Shown one piece after another: positions 16,022-25,952 of a DNA stretch of 64,000 nt (position 1 is the first letter of the stretch; every line of letters starts with the position of its first letter). The stretch spans positions 1,302,001 to 1,366,000 of the forward strand of contig NZ_CP019236.1 in assembly GCF_001955695.1 (NCBI RefSeq). Reading direction: 5' to 3'. The position numbers were made by a program, and so were the translations under genes. Source of the stretch: Rhodoferax koreense. GTDB taxonomy: Bacteria > Pseudomonadota > Gammaproteobacteria > Burkholderiales > Burkholderiaceae_C. The notes under the pieces are model-generated. The model did no database searches and was not told the origin of the DNA. It saw only the letters and a program-made list of their open reading frames with translations.

Positions 16022-16948
16022 ATGCCCGCCGAACGCACCGACCACACCCTGCTGCTGCGCCTGAAGACCCGCCAGTTGCTGCTGCTGACGGCGCTCGATG
16101 CGCAGCGCAACCTCGGCCGCGCGGCCTTGGCGATGCACATGAGCCAGCCCGCGGCGACCAAGTTGCTGCAGCAGTTGGAGGAAACCATGGGCGCGACGCT
16201 GTTCACGCGCCAGGCGCGCGGCATGGCGCCCACGGCGATGGGCGAGGTGCTGGTGCGTTACGCCAAACAGGTGCTCACCGATTTCGGCACGGTGCGCCAC
16301 GAAATGACGGCGCTGCAGGCCGGCCTGTCCGGCGTGCTGCGCATCGGCAGCGTGCCCGGCGCCGTGCCCGAACTGGTGGCGCCGTCGCTCATCGAATACA
16401 AGCGCAACCATCCCAGGGTGGCGGTGTCGGTGATGGTCGAGACCAGCAACGTGATGCTGGCGCTGCTGGGCCGTGGCGAGGTCGACCTGATGCTGGGTCG
16501 ACTCACACCCGGCAACGACGCCGATGCCTACCGCTGCACGCTGCTGCTGGGTGAATCGCAAGTCGTGGTGGCGCGCGCGGCGCATCCGCTGTTCGACCGG
16601 CCCACGCTCGCACTCGCCGACCTGGTCGATTGGCCGTGGATCCTGCAGCCACCAGGCTCGCCGCAACGCGGCCATTTCGAAGCCGCACTGCACCAGGCGG
16701 GCCTGAACCCGCGCCTCGACATCACCGAAACCGCCTCCGCCATCGCCATCACGGCCCTGCTCGAAATCTCCGACATGCTCGCCGTCATGCCGCATTCCCA
16801 GGCCGAGCACTACGCGCGCCTGGGCGTGCTACGTGTCGTGCCGCTCGCGCTACCCGTCAACGTGCCGCCGATCTACCTGGTCACACGCATCGACCGCGTG
16901 CTCTCACCGGCGGCCACGGCTTACGTCCAACAGTTGACCCCCAAATAG
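16022..16948 (+). CDS. LysR-family transcriptional regulator
   Basis: A 308-residue regulator with an N-terminal helix-turn-helix including GRAALAMHMSQPAATKLLQQLE and a C-terminal effector-binding domain. Start at 16022 (MPAERTDH) gives a normal family length. It is divergent from the Bug/PdxA-like pair. The segment reading QARGMAPTAMGE matches the usual LysR linker. It ends just before a hairpin shared with the groEL transcript. Confidence 0.92.
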   Translation: MPAERTDHTLLLRLKTRQLLLLTALDAQRNLGRAALAMHMSQPAATKLLQQLEETMGATLFTRQARGMAPTAMGEVLVRYAKQVLTDFGTVRHEMTALQAGLSGVLRIGSVPGAVPELVAPSLIEYKRNHPRVAVSVMVETSNVMLALLGRGEVDLMLGRLTPGNDADAYRCTLLLGESQVVVARAAHPLFDRPTLALADLVDWPWILQPPGSPQRGHFEAALHQAGLNPRLDITETASAIAITALLEISDMLAVMPHSQAEHYARLGVLRVVPLALPVNVPPIYLVTRIDRVLSPAATAYVQQLTPK

Positions 16949-16949
16949 A

Positions 16950-16980
16950 AAAAGCCCCGCAGCTTTCGCCACGGGGCTTC
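16950..16980. terminator. Bidirectional hairpin terminator, strongest for groEL
   Basis: AAGCCCCG (16952-16959) pairs with CGGGGCTT (16972-16979). On the minus strand the stem is followed by a run of T (complement of 16950-16954), giving an intrinsic terminator downstream of groEL. On the plus strand it lies 3 bases after the LysR stop but lacks a good T tract. Confidence 0.78.
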
Positions 16981-17000
16981 CAAATCATCACGGCGGTATC

Positions 17001-17107
17001 GGCCACCCCTTCCAGGACAACCGCGGAACCGGCTCCGCCGGGCCGCAGGTTGTGCCCCCTGCAAGGGGGTGGGCGCTACACGCAGTGAGCAACCTGGGGG
17101 TGAGCCA
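17001..17107. repeat. Dispersed structured repeat, copy B (uninterrupted)
   Basis: Homologous to 14782-14917. Read leftward it starts one base after the groEL stop codon. It can form an outer stem CAGGTTG/CAACCTG, a CCCCC/GGGGG hairpin and a CCGGC/GCCGG hairpin (17029-17041). Compared with copy A the last stem differs by a compensatory pair (C-G here, T-A there). Confidence 0.85.
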
Positions 17108-17108
17108 C

Positions 17109-18782
<1,674 letters not shown>

Positions 18783-18811
18783 TTAAAAATAGGGACGGAA
18801 GGAAAAGCGGA

Positions 18812-19102
18812 TTACTTTTCGACGACTGCGAACAGGTCGTCTTCCTTCATGACCAGCAGTTCGTCGCCGCCGACCTTGACGGTCTGGCCGCTGTACTTGC
18901 CGAACAGGACGCGGTCGCCGACCTTGACGGTCAGAGCAGCCAGTTCACCCTTGTCGTTGCGCTTGCCCGGGCCGACGGCCAGGACTTCGCCTTGATCGGG
19001 CTTTTCGGCGGCTGCGTCGGGGATGACGATGCCGGAGGCGGTCTTGGTTTCGCTGTCAACACGCTTGACGATCACGCGATCTGCCAGAGGACGAAGGTTC
19101 AT
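18812..19102 (-). CDS. groS: Co-chaperonin GroES (10 kDa)
   Basis: A 96-residue co-chaperonin beginning [16 protein letters not shown]. The mobile loop [14 protein letters not shown] binds GroEL, and the chain ends [15 protein letters not shown]. It is the first gene of the groESL operon. A purine-rich ribosome site TAGGAGAT precedes the ATG at 19102. The CIRCE operator lies about 85 bases upstream. Confidence 0.99.
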   Translation of the reverse strand: MNLRPLADRVIVKRVDSETKTASGIVIPDAAAEKPDQGEVLAVGPGKRNDKGELAALTVKVGDRVLFGKYSGQTVKVGGDELLVMKEDDLFAVVEK

Positions 19103-19185
19103 TGCATCTCCTAAAATTGGAACGGAAGAGTTGAATCAGTCGGCGCCGACCCGGGCCGGCGCGTCTTAATGGCGTGGGGAGGGTG

Positions 19186-19212
19186 TTAGCACTCATCCCC
19201 AACGAGTGCTAA
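19186..19212. promoter_or_regulatory. CIRCE operator (HrcA binding site)
   Basis: A perfect TTAGCACTC-N9-GAGTGCTAA inverted repeat, the consensus CIRCE element bound by the HrcA repressor. It is placed in the groESL leader, directly downstream of the predicted promoter. Confidence 0.98.
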
Positions 19213-19240
19213 TGATAAGGCCAAGTTGGTCAGTTTCAAG
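19212..19240 (-). promoter_or_regulatory. groESL promoter, sigma-32-like and overlapping a possible sigma-70 form
   Basis: On the minus strand CTTGAAA (complement of 19234-19240) is followed by 13 bases and CCTTATCAT, close to the sigma-32 pattern CTTGAAA-N13-CCCCAT. The same stretch contains a TTGAAA and TATCAT that could serve sigma-70. The -10 end abuts CIRCE. The rest of the 307-base spacer 19103-19409 holds the groES leader and the dacA upstream region; I see no gene in it. Confidence 0.7.
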
Positions 19241-19415
19241 ACAACGGCGCTAAATCGGCCGAGAATTTACCGTCGGATTTCAGCCAGCGCTGAACTCCAG
19301 GGCGACAACGGCGACCCTTTTCATCGTTCTCGGCCATCGTGCCGCCACCGCTCCCGCTGACGAAAATCTCCTCTGCGCGCGAAAGCGGGGGTACGCTGCG
19401 CCACAATGCTTGGTC

Positions 19416-20663
19416 ATGACCTTGAATCCCATGCAATCCACAAAATTCTCCCTTCTGCCTCTCGTATTCGCCATCGCCGCAGCCACCCTGGTGCCCAGTT
19501 CGGCGACTTTTGCCGCTGATCGCCACGCAGCCAAGCCTGCCGCGCACAAAAAGTCCGTATCCACGGCGCCAGCACCTGAGCCATTGGCCGGGCAATCTGC
19601 CGTTGCCACCGGCGCGCCGGCCATCCCGGCCAAGGCCTGGCTGTTGATGGACTTCGACTCCGGCGAGGTGCTGGCCTCGGCCAACCCCGATGAACCGTTG
19701 CCGCCCGCGTCACTGACCAAGATGATGACCAGCTTCCTGGTTGAGCAGGCCCTTCGCTCGGGCAAGCTCAAAAAGGAGGATCTGGTTTCGGTCAGCGAGA
19801 ATGCCTGGTGCCGCGGTTCGAGCACCGAGTCCTGCATGTACCTGCCGCTGAACAGCCAGGCCACGGTGATCGACATCCTGCGCGGCATCGTCATCCAGTC
19901 GGGCAACGACGCCTCCAAGGCGATTGCCGAGCACATGGCTGGCTCCGAAGAGGGCTTCGCCAAACTGATGAACGCCGAAGCCAAGCGCCTCGGGATGACG
20001 CACACGAATTTCGTGAACGCCACAGGCCTGCCCGACCCGGCGCACAAGTCGTCTGCCCGCGATCTCGCCATCCTCGCGCGGGCGATCATTCGCGACAGTG
20101 CCGACTACTACCCGCTCTATGCCGAACGCGAGTTCAAGTACAACGGCATCAAGCAAGGCAACCGCAATGCCTTGCTCTACACGGACCCCACGGTGGATGG
20201 CCTGAAGACGGGGCACACCGAGGAAGCGGGCTACTGCCTGGTGACTTCGTCCAAGCGCAACGACATGCGCCTCATCACGGTCATCCTCAACACCAACAGC
20301 GCCAAGGCGCGAGCCGACGAGTCCCGCAAGCTGCTGGGTTGGGGATTCAGCCAGTTCGAGAAGGCCACCCCGATTCAGCCGAACGCCGTGGTCACGAATG
20401 CCAAGGTCAGCTTTGGCAAGGCCGACACCGTCGCCGCGGGCCTCGGGGCTCCATGGACGTTGACCGTGCCGCGCGGCCAGAAATTGCAGACCTCGGTGCA
20501 GGTCAAGCCAGACCTGGAGGCGCCGGTGGCCAAGGGTGCCGTGATCGGCAAGGTGATCGCAGAATCGAACGGCAAGCCGATTGGCGAAACGCCGCTCATC
20601 GCGCAGGCGGACGTGGAGCGCGCGGGCTTCATCCAGCGCATGTGGCAGCGCCTGGTCAAGTAA
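19416..20663 (+). CDS. dacA: D-alanyl-D-alanine carboxypeptidase (PBP5/6 type)
   Basis: A 415-residue penicillin-binding protein that trims the terminal D-Ala from peptidoglycan stem peptides. The signal peptide ends near ATFAAD. The three active-site motifs are SLTK (about residue 99), SGN (162) and KTG (264), and a C-terminal beta domain ends with GFIQRMWQRLVK, a likely membrane-anchoring amphipathic helix. ATG at 19416 and ATG at 19431 are both possible starts; 19431 gives a tighter signal peptide. Confidence 0.95.
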   Translation: MTLNPMQSTKFSLLPLVFAIAAATLVPSSATFAADRHAAKPAAHKKSVSTAPAPEPLAGQSAVATGAPAIPAKAWLLMDFDSGEVLASANPDEPLPPASLTKMMTSFLVEQALRSGKLKKEDLVSVSENAWCRGSSTESCMYLPLNSQATVIDILRGIVIQSGNDASKAIAEHMAGSEEGFAKLMNAEAKRLGMTHTNFVNATGLPDPAHKSSARDLAILARAIIRDSADYYPLYAEREFKYNGIKQGNRNALLYTDPTVDGLKTGHTEEAGYCLVTSSKRNDMRLITVILNTNSAKARADESRKLLGWGFSQFEKATPIQPNAVVTNAKVSFGKADTVAAGLGAPWTLTVPRGQKLQTSVQVKPDLEAPVAKGAVIGKVIAESNGKPIGETPLIAQADVERAGFIQRMWQRLVK

Positions 20664-20707
20664 CCCGGGATCGCCCCGAAGGGGCCTCCGCCAGGACGGC
20701 GGCCGGG

Positions 20708-21442
20708 GTGGTTGCGGGCACGGCGGGCTGGAGCGTTCCGCGGGCGCTCGCCGAAGATTTTCCCGGCGACGGCAGCCATCTGGCGCGTTATGCCCGCGTG
20801 CTGGACTGCGCCGAGATCAATACCTCCTTCTACCGCAGCCACCGGCCCGAGGTGTATGCCCGTTGGGCCGCGCAGACACCACCCGGTTTCCGATTCGCCG
20901 TCAAGCTGCCGCGCGCCGTCACGCACGACCAACGTCTGCGGGGCGCGCGCGCCCCGCTGGAGCGCTTCAAGGCGGAAGTGACCGGGCTGGGGGACCGGCT
21001 GGGCGTGCTGCTGGTTCAATTGCCGCCTTCGCTGGCCTACGAGGCCAGGCCGGTTCGTACCTTCTTTGACCTGCTTGCCGGCCTGTTCGAGACGTCGGTC
21101 GTTTGCGAACCGCGTCACCTCAGCTGGTTCGAACCGGCTGCGGACCGAATGCTGGTGAAGCTGCGGGTGGGCCGTGTCGCCGCCGATCCCGCGCGCTGTC
21201 CGGCGGCCGCAGTCCCCGGCGGCTGGCTGGGGCCGGCCGGTGACGGCGCCGGTGCCGTGCTCTACCACCGCTGGCACGGGTCGCCCCGCATCTATTACTC
21301 GGCCTACGGCGATGCGTGGCTGCGGGCGCAGGCGGAGCAGCTGCAACGCTGGCCGGCGTCGGCCGAGCGCTGGTGCATCTTCGACAACACCGCATCCGGC
21401 GCGGCGGCCTCCGACGCCCTGCGGCTGCGTCGCTGTATGTGA
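20708..21442 (+). CDS. DUF72 family protein (YecE-like), GTG start
   Basis: A 244-residue DUF72 protein of the TIM-barrel-like YecE family, function unknown. It begins GTAGWSVPRAL, then has INTSFYRSHRPEVYARWA, FRFAVKLPRAVTH and a late YYSAYGDAWL, all typical of the family. No ATG fits; the GTG at 20708 places the family's opening GTxGW near residue 4. It begins 45 bases after dacA, past a short GCCCC/GGGGC hairpin (20673-20685). Its stop codon lies inside a strong palindrome. Confidence 0.88.
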   Translation: MVAGTAGWSVPRALAEDFPGDGSHLARYARVLDCAEINTSFYRSHRPEVYARWAAQTPPGFRFAVKLPRAVTHDQRLRGARAPLERFKAEVTGLGDRLGVLLVQLPPSLAYEARPVRTFFDLLAGLFETSVVCEPRHLSWFEPAADRMLVKLRVGRVAADPARCPAAAVPGGWLGPAGDGAGAVLYHRWHGSPRIYYSAYGDAWLRAQAEQLQRWPASAERWCIFDNTASGAAASDALRLRRCM

Positions 21443-21472
21443 CAGTGGCCGTGACGGTCACGCCACTGTCAC
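21439..21472. repeat. Strong palindrome over the DUF72 stop codon
   Basis: GTGACAGTGGC (21439-21449) and GCCACTGTCAC (21462-21472) are perfect reverse complements. The spacer contains a second GTGAC/GTCAC pair (21451-21461). As RNA it would fold into one long hairpin, but no T tract follows. It could be a factor-dependent termination or mRNA-stabilising structure, or a protein-binding site. The remaining bases to 21620 show no gene. Confidence 0.75.
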
Positions 21473-21620
21473 GTGGCTGACGTCCAATGGACCTCCCATT
21501 ACCGGCGGATGCCATGCCCCACACAGAGATGCGGTTGAGGTTGATCTCGAGGCGCGAAGCCCACCTGCGTGAGCCTGCCTGCGGCCGCGCGAGCGCCTCG
21601 CCCACGGGCGCGAAGGCCTG

Positions 21621-23462
21621 ATGCGCGCCGATCCATCGGTGGACGGCCCGTCCCAGGCCCGCACAGCCACCGACACGCCGGCGCTGGCCAGCATCGGCGC
21701 CAGGCTGCGGCTGCGCACCGGCGAACTCGGCAGGCTGCTCCAGGCAAATGCGCTGGCACCCGTGTTTCAGCCGATCGCGCAGGTCGAGAACGGCGCGATC
21801 TATGCGCACGAGGCCTTGATCCGCGGCCCGGTCGGCAGCTTGCTCCATGCCCCGGACGCGCTGTTCCGGCTGGCGCGCGAGCAGGACGTGGTGACCGAAT
21901 TCGAGTTGCACTGCGTCGAGTTGACGCTGGCCACCTGGAGCCGGCTGAACCAGCCGGGCCGGCTGTTCGTCAACATCAGTGCGGACGCCCTGGTCCACGT
22001 GGTCCACCGGCGCGGGCGCAACTGGCTGACGGATTACCTGCGTGGCTTCGGCATCTCGCCGCGCATGCTGGTGTTCGAGCTCACCGAGCATGAGCGGGTT
22101 TCCGACCTGGGCGCGCTGTTGCGTGTCGGCGAGGAAGTGCGCTTCGCGGGGGCGTCGCTGGCGCTGGACGATTTCGGCGATGGCCGCTCGAGCCTGCGCC
22201 TGTGGTCCGAACTGCGGCCCGATTACGTCAAGATCGACAAATACTTTAGCAAGGACATCAGCCTGCATGCGGACAAGCTGCAGACCCTGCGTGCGCTCAA
22301 GCAGATCGCCGTGGTCTTCGGCACGGTGCTGGTGGCCGAAGGCATCGAGACCGAGGACGATCTGCGTGTGTTGCGCGATCTGGCCATCGGGCACGGGCAG
22401 GGCTACTTCCTGGGCCGGCCCGAGGCGTTTCCACGCGCGCAGATCCTCGAGGCCGCGCTCGGCGCCCTGAACGACCAGCGCGTCACCGTGCTGCCGGAGC
22501 TCAAGCGCGCGTCGCATGCCGGGCGGCTGTCCAAACTATCGATCATCCATGCGCCCACCGTCGCACCGGACACGGTCAACAACGAAGTGGAAGCCATCTT
22601 CAACGCCGACCCGGGCCTGCACGCGGTGGCGGTGGTGGACGACGGCCGGCCGGTGGCGATCGTGAACCGCCAATCCTTCATGCAGCATTACGCCCAGCAG
22701 TTCTTCAAGGAGATTTTCGGTCGCAAGCCCTGCCTGGTGCATGCCAATCCCGCGCCGCGCCTGATCGAGAGCGAGCACGACGTGGACGACCTGGTCGGCA
22801 TCCTGACCTCGCAGGACCAGCGCTACCTGGTGGATGGCTTCATCGTGACCAACAATGGCCGCTACGTGGGCCTCGGCACCGGCGAGCAACTGGTGCGCTC
22901 GGTGACGGAGGTGCGGCTGGAGGCGGCGCGCCACGCGAACCCGCTCACCTTCCTGCCGGGCAACATCCCGATCAGCGAACACATCGACCGGCTGCTGCAG
23001 GGCGGCGCCGAATTCGTGGCCTGCTACGCCGACCTCAACAGCTTCAAGCCGTTCAACGACCACTACGGCTACTGGCGCGGCGACGAGATGATCCGGCTGG
23101 TGGCCAAGGTCGTCGTGGCCCACTGCGATGCGCAGCGCGACTTCGTCGGCCACGTGGGCGGCGACGATTTCGTGATCCTGTTCCAGAGCAGCGACTGGCA
23201 GCCGCGCTGCGAGCGCATCGTGGACGAATTCAAGCTGCTGGCCCTGTCGCTGTTCGACGATGCGGCCAGGCAGCTCGGCGGCATCGAGGCCGAGGACCGC
23301 GATGGCGTCATGCGGTTCTTTCCCTGCTCCACGCTGTCCATCGGTGCGGTGCGCATCCGCAGAGGCCAGTGCGCGAACGCGGAAGAGGTGGCCACGCTGG
23401 CCGCGCTGGCCAAGCACGACGCCAAACGCGCGGGCGCGGGTCTGCTGGTCCACGGGGCATGA
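21621..23462 (+). CDS. Cyclic-di-GMP protein with EAL, CBS-like pair and degenerate GGDEF (GGDDF) domains
   Basis: A 613-residue cytoplasmic signalling protein. EAL domain about 40-290: HEALIRG (E64), VNISADAL, FELTEHE, DDFGDG, YVKIDK, AEGIETEDD and GQGYF keep all metal and catalytic residues, so it is probably an active c-di-GMP phosphodiesterase. A CBS-like region spans about 305-440. The C-terminal GGDEF domain has GGDDF at 513-517, a one-residue departure that may leave it regulatory. Start at 21621 is the first ATG in frame. No membrane helices are seen. Confidence 0.9.
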   Translation: MRADPSVDGPSQARTATDTPALASIGARLRLRTGELGRLLQANALAPVFQPIAQVENGAIYAHEALIRGPVGSLLHAPDALFRLAREQDVVTEFELHCVELTLATWSRLNQPGRLFVNISADALVHVVHRRGRNWLTDYLRGFGISPRMLVFELTEHERVSDLGALLRVGEEVRFAGASLALDDFGDGRSSLRLWSELRPDYVKIDKYFSKDISLHADKLQTLRALKQIAVVFGTVLVAEGIETEDDLRVLRDLAIGHGQGYFLGRPEAFPRAQILEAALGALNDQRVTVLPELKRASHAGRLSKLSIIHAPTVAPDTVNNEVEAIFNADPGLHAVAVVDDGRPVAIVNRQSFMQHYAQQFFKEIFGRKPCLVHANPAPRLIESEHDVDDLVGILTSQDQRYLVDGFIVTNNGRYVGLGTGEQLVRSVTEVRLEAARHANPLTFLPGNIPISEHIDRLLQGGAEFVACYADLNSFKPFNDHYGYWRGDEMIRLVAKVVVAHCDAQRDFVGHVGGDDFVILFQSSDWQPRCERIVDEFKLLALSLFDDAARQLGGIEAEDRDGVMRFFPCSTLSIGAVRIRRGQCANAEEVATLAALAKHDAKRAGAGLLVHGA

Positions 23463-23526
23463 ATCCAAGGCGGGTTGTCATCCCGCTTTCAGGAAGGCAT
23501 GCGATGGTCTGCGCCTTGTACGGCTC

Positions 23527-23881
23527 GTGCCGGGTGGATCCTTCGAAACCGGCGCTCAAGCAGGTGCTTCCTTGACGACAGCTATCCAACGCGGCGCGTC
23601 CAGTGGCCTGGGCCGCCGCCTTCTCGCAGATGCCTACCGCTTCCAGTCCATCGGTGCGGTGACCGCCGTCACGCAGGAACGACCCGCGGCATCGGCCTGA
23701 TCAGCACCGCCGTGTCCGGTCTCGAAAACGTCACGCACGAAATGCCGCGCTGGTCGAGCAGTCCGCCGCCGCAGCGCAGAGCCTGCGCAGCCAGGCCAGC
23801 GATCTCAATGGGCAGATCGGGCGGTCGGAATTGCCGGGTGAGCCCGCGGTGCTACACAGGGAACCAGCCGGGCCATGCTGA
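23527..23881 (+). pseudogene. Decayed 3' end of a methyl-accepting chemotaxis protein gene
   Basis: Three reading frames join to give the C-terminal tail of a chemoreceptor. Frame one from 23527 reads GGSFETGAQAGASLTT and later AVTQER; frame two from 23685 reads RGIGLISTAVSGLENVTHE; frame three from 23741 reads NAALVEQSAAAAQSLR then SQASDLN. Together these match the canonical MCP end (AG-T-M, ASQEQ-GI-QVN-AV, TQQNAALVEQSAAAAESL). At least two frameshifts and no upstream signalling domain mean it is non-functional. The 489-base spacer otherwise has nothing I recognise. Confidence 0.85.
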
Positions 23882-23951
23882 TCGCGGCCTGACCCGTTGC
23901 AGGCACGCACACTGACACACTGGTTTCACGGGCGAGGTGAACACTGGCCTG

Positions 23952-25133
23952 ATGACCAAAACACCAGCCCTCACCCAGATCAGGTTCCCCGTCCTCGCCA
24001 TCGCATTCGCTTCGGTGGTGCTCACCGCCTGCGGCGGTTCGGATGAAGCCGAACGCTCAGTCACCTCGCTGCGACTGATCGGCCAACAGGTCCTGCCGCG
24101 ACGCACCGAGTTCCAGGGCACGGTGATCGGCGGACTTTCGGGTATCGACTACGACGCCGCGAACGGCCGTTACGTGCTGATCTCCGACGACCGCACGACG
24201 ACCGATTCGGCTTCCGCGCCGCGTTTCTACACCGCCTCGCTGAGCTTCGACCTGAACACCTTCAGCGCCGTGCAGTTCCTGTCGACGACGACCATGAAGC
24301 AGCCGGGCGGCACGGTGTTTCCCAAGGTGCCGGATGCGCGTGTCGCCGATCCGGAAAGCATCCGCGTCGATCCGGTGAACGCCAATCTGGTCTGGGCGAG
24401 CGAGGGTGACCGGACGCTGACCAGCGTGCCGACGCGCATCATCGATCCCTTCGTGCGCGAGATGAAGCCCGACGGCAGTTATGTGCGCGACTACAGCGTT
24501 CCCGGCATGTTCCGCATGTCCGCGGCCGACACCGGGCCGCGTGGCAACCTGGTGTTCGAGGGCCTGGCCTTCACGCCCGACAAGAAGCAATTGCTGGTGG
24601 CCACGGAAGGTGCGCTCTTTGCCGATGGCGCCACGCCGACGGTGGACGCCGGGTCGGTTTCGCGCTTCACGGTGTTTGACCGTGGCACCGGCAACGCGGT
24701 AGCCCAATACGCCTATCCGATCGACAGGATCCAGGCCACGCCGGTGCCGGCCACGGCGTTCTCGGTCAATGGCCCCACCGAGGTCCTGGCGATCACCAAT
24801 TCAAAATTCCTCGTGCTGGAGCGCAGCTTCTCGGTCGGCGTGGAGGGTAACCAGATCCGCCTGTACGAGATCGACCTTGCGGGCGCCAGCGATGTCCTTG
24901 GTGTGCCGGCACTGGCGGGGGCAAGCTACAAGCCGTTGAGCAAGCGGCTCGTGTTGAACTTCGAGACGCTGAAGGCACAACTGGGCGGCATTGCCAACCT
25001 GGAAGGCCTCACGTTCGGCCCGAGACTGGCGAACGGCCACGACTCGCTGGTGGTGGTGGCGGACGACAATTTCCCGACCGCCGATTCGACGACGGACCGC
25101 AATCAGATCCTGGTGTTCGAGGTTCTGCCCTGA
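23952..25133 (+). CDS. Phytase-like (esterase-like) lipoprotein
   Basis: A 393-residue secreted protein. The signal peptide ends in the lipobox LTAC, so it is probably a lipoprotein. The mature part resembles the esterase-like activity of phytase family (PF13449 type): GGLSGIDYDAANGRYVLISDD near the start, then DPESIRVDP, FEGLAFTPDKKQLLVATEG and NLEGLTFGPRLANG, typical of a beta-propeller. Substrate unknown; phosphate ester or phytate hydrolysis is only a family-level suggestion. GTG at 23937 is an alternative start. Confidence 0.85.
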   Translation: MTKTPALTQIRFPVLAIAFASVVLTACGGSDEAERSVTSLRLIGQQVLPRRTEFQGTVIGGLSGIDYDAANGRYVLISDDRTTTDSASAPRFYTASLSFDLNTFSAVQFLSTTTMKQPGGTVFPKVPDARVADPESIRVDPVNANLVWASEGDRTLTSVPTRIIDPFVREMKPDGSYVRDYSVPGMFRMSAADTGPRGNLVFEGLAFTPDKKQLLVATEGALFADGATPTVDAGSVSRFTVFDRGTGNAVAQYAYPIDRIQATPVPATAFSVNGPTEVLAITNSKFLVLERSFSVGVEGNQIRLYEIDLAGASDVLGVPALAGASYKPLSKRLVLNFETLKAQLGGIANLEGLTFGPRLANGHDSLVVVADDNFPTADSTTDRNQILVFEVLP

Positions 25134-25152
25134 AGATGGCGGGGTGGCCGCT

Positions 25153-25773
25153 TCATGCGCGCCACAGTTTCAGCGTGAAGGCCAGGGCAACGTAATGGCT
25201 GATGGTGCCGGCTACCACGAACAGGTGCCACATGCCGTGTGCATGCGCCCAGCCGGCGCGGTTGCGGTAGAAGTAGGTGCCCGCGCTGTAGAAGGCCGCG
25301 CCCGCCAGCAGCCACGCGGTGCCGGCGTTGCCCAGCCGCGAGGCGAAAGACAGGGCGCCAAACACGCACAACCAGCCCAGGCCCACGTACAGCCAGAGCG
25401 TCGGGCGGCGTGAACCGGCCATTTCCCGTGCGGCGCCGATGGTGGCGCACAGCCACACGACACACAGGAAGAAGCCTTCCGTGGCGCCTTGGCGCACCGG
25501 CAGCGCAAATGCGGTGTAGCTGCCGGCGATCAGCATGAAGATGGCTGCATGGTCGGCGCGCTGCCACCATTGCTTGCGGGCCCCACGGCTGCTGTGGAAC
25601 AGCAACGAGGCCACATACAGCGCCGCACTCGACGCCGCGAAAGCCCCCACCCCCGCCATCTCGGTGGCCGTGCCGGTGCGCCATACGTGATCGAACAAGG
25701 CCGCGGCCGCAGCCAGCACCGCGGCCAGGCCGAGCAGATGGCTGTAGCTGTTGAAGCGTTCTCCGTGGTACAT
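25153..25773 (-). CDS. Hemolysin III family (PAQR/TrhA-like) membrane protein
   Basis: A 206-residue protein with seven predicted membrane helices. The family's conserved metal-site residues appear in LLFHSS, RADHAAIFMLIAGSYTAF and MWHLFVVAGTISHY. Homologues (TrhA/YqfA) affect membrane energetics and lipid composition; hemolysis is not generally shown. It converges on the phytase-like gene with a 19-base gap. Ordinary length for the family. Confidence 0.92.
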   Translation of the reverse strand: MYHGERFNSYSHLLGLAAVLAAAAALFDHVWRTGTATEMAGVGAFAASSAALYVASLLFHSSRGARKQWWQRADHAAIFMLIAGSYTAFALPVRQGATEGFFLCVVWLCATIGAAREMAGSRRPTLWLYVGLGWLCVFGALSFASRLGNAGTAWLLAGAAFYSAGTYFYRNRAGWAHAHGMWHLFVVAGTISHYVALAFTLKLWRA

Positions 25774-25885
25774 GGTGCGCCACTACACCACGCCTGTGCT
25801 GCAAGGCTGTGACGCACGCCTTTCGGTTTGCCGTGCGCCCTTGAAGAGCGGGATGTCATGAACGCGTCACATCGGCACGTTCCAA

Positions 25886-25901
25886 TGGAAAACGTTTTCC
25901 A
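25886..25901. promoter_or_regulatory. LacI-type operator palindrome
   Basis: TGGAAAACGTTTTCCA, a perfect 16-base palindrome with the central CG typical of LacI/GalR operators. It lies 51 bases before the LacI gene, in the 179-base spacer facing the hemolysin III gene, so it probably mediates autoregulation and control of the downstream ABC operon. Confidence 0.85.
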
Positions 25902-25952
25902 GATCTTCTTCCTGACTTTCATGACCTTGCCCATGTGCGCAGACCGAACCCG

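Noticed and set aside
20669..20688. GCCCC/GGGGC hairpin between dacA and the DUF72 gene as an intrinsic terminator
   Set aside because: Five-base stem without a T tract and very close to the next gene start; too weak to call.
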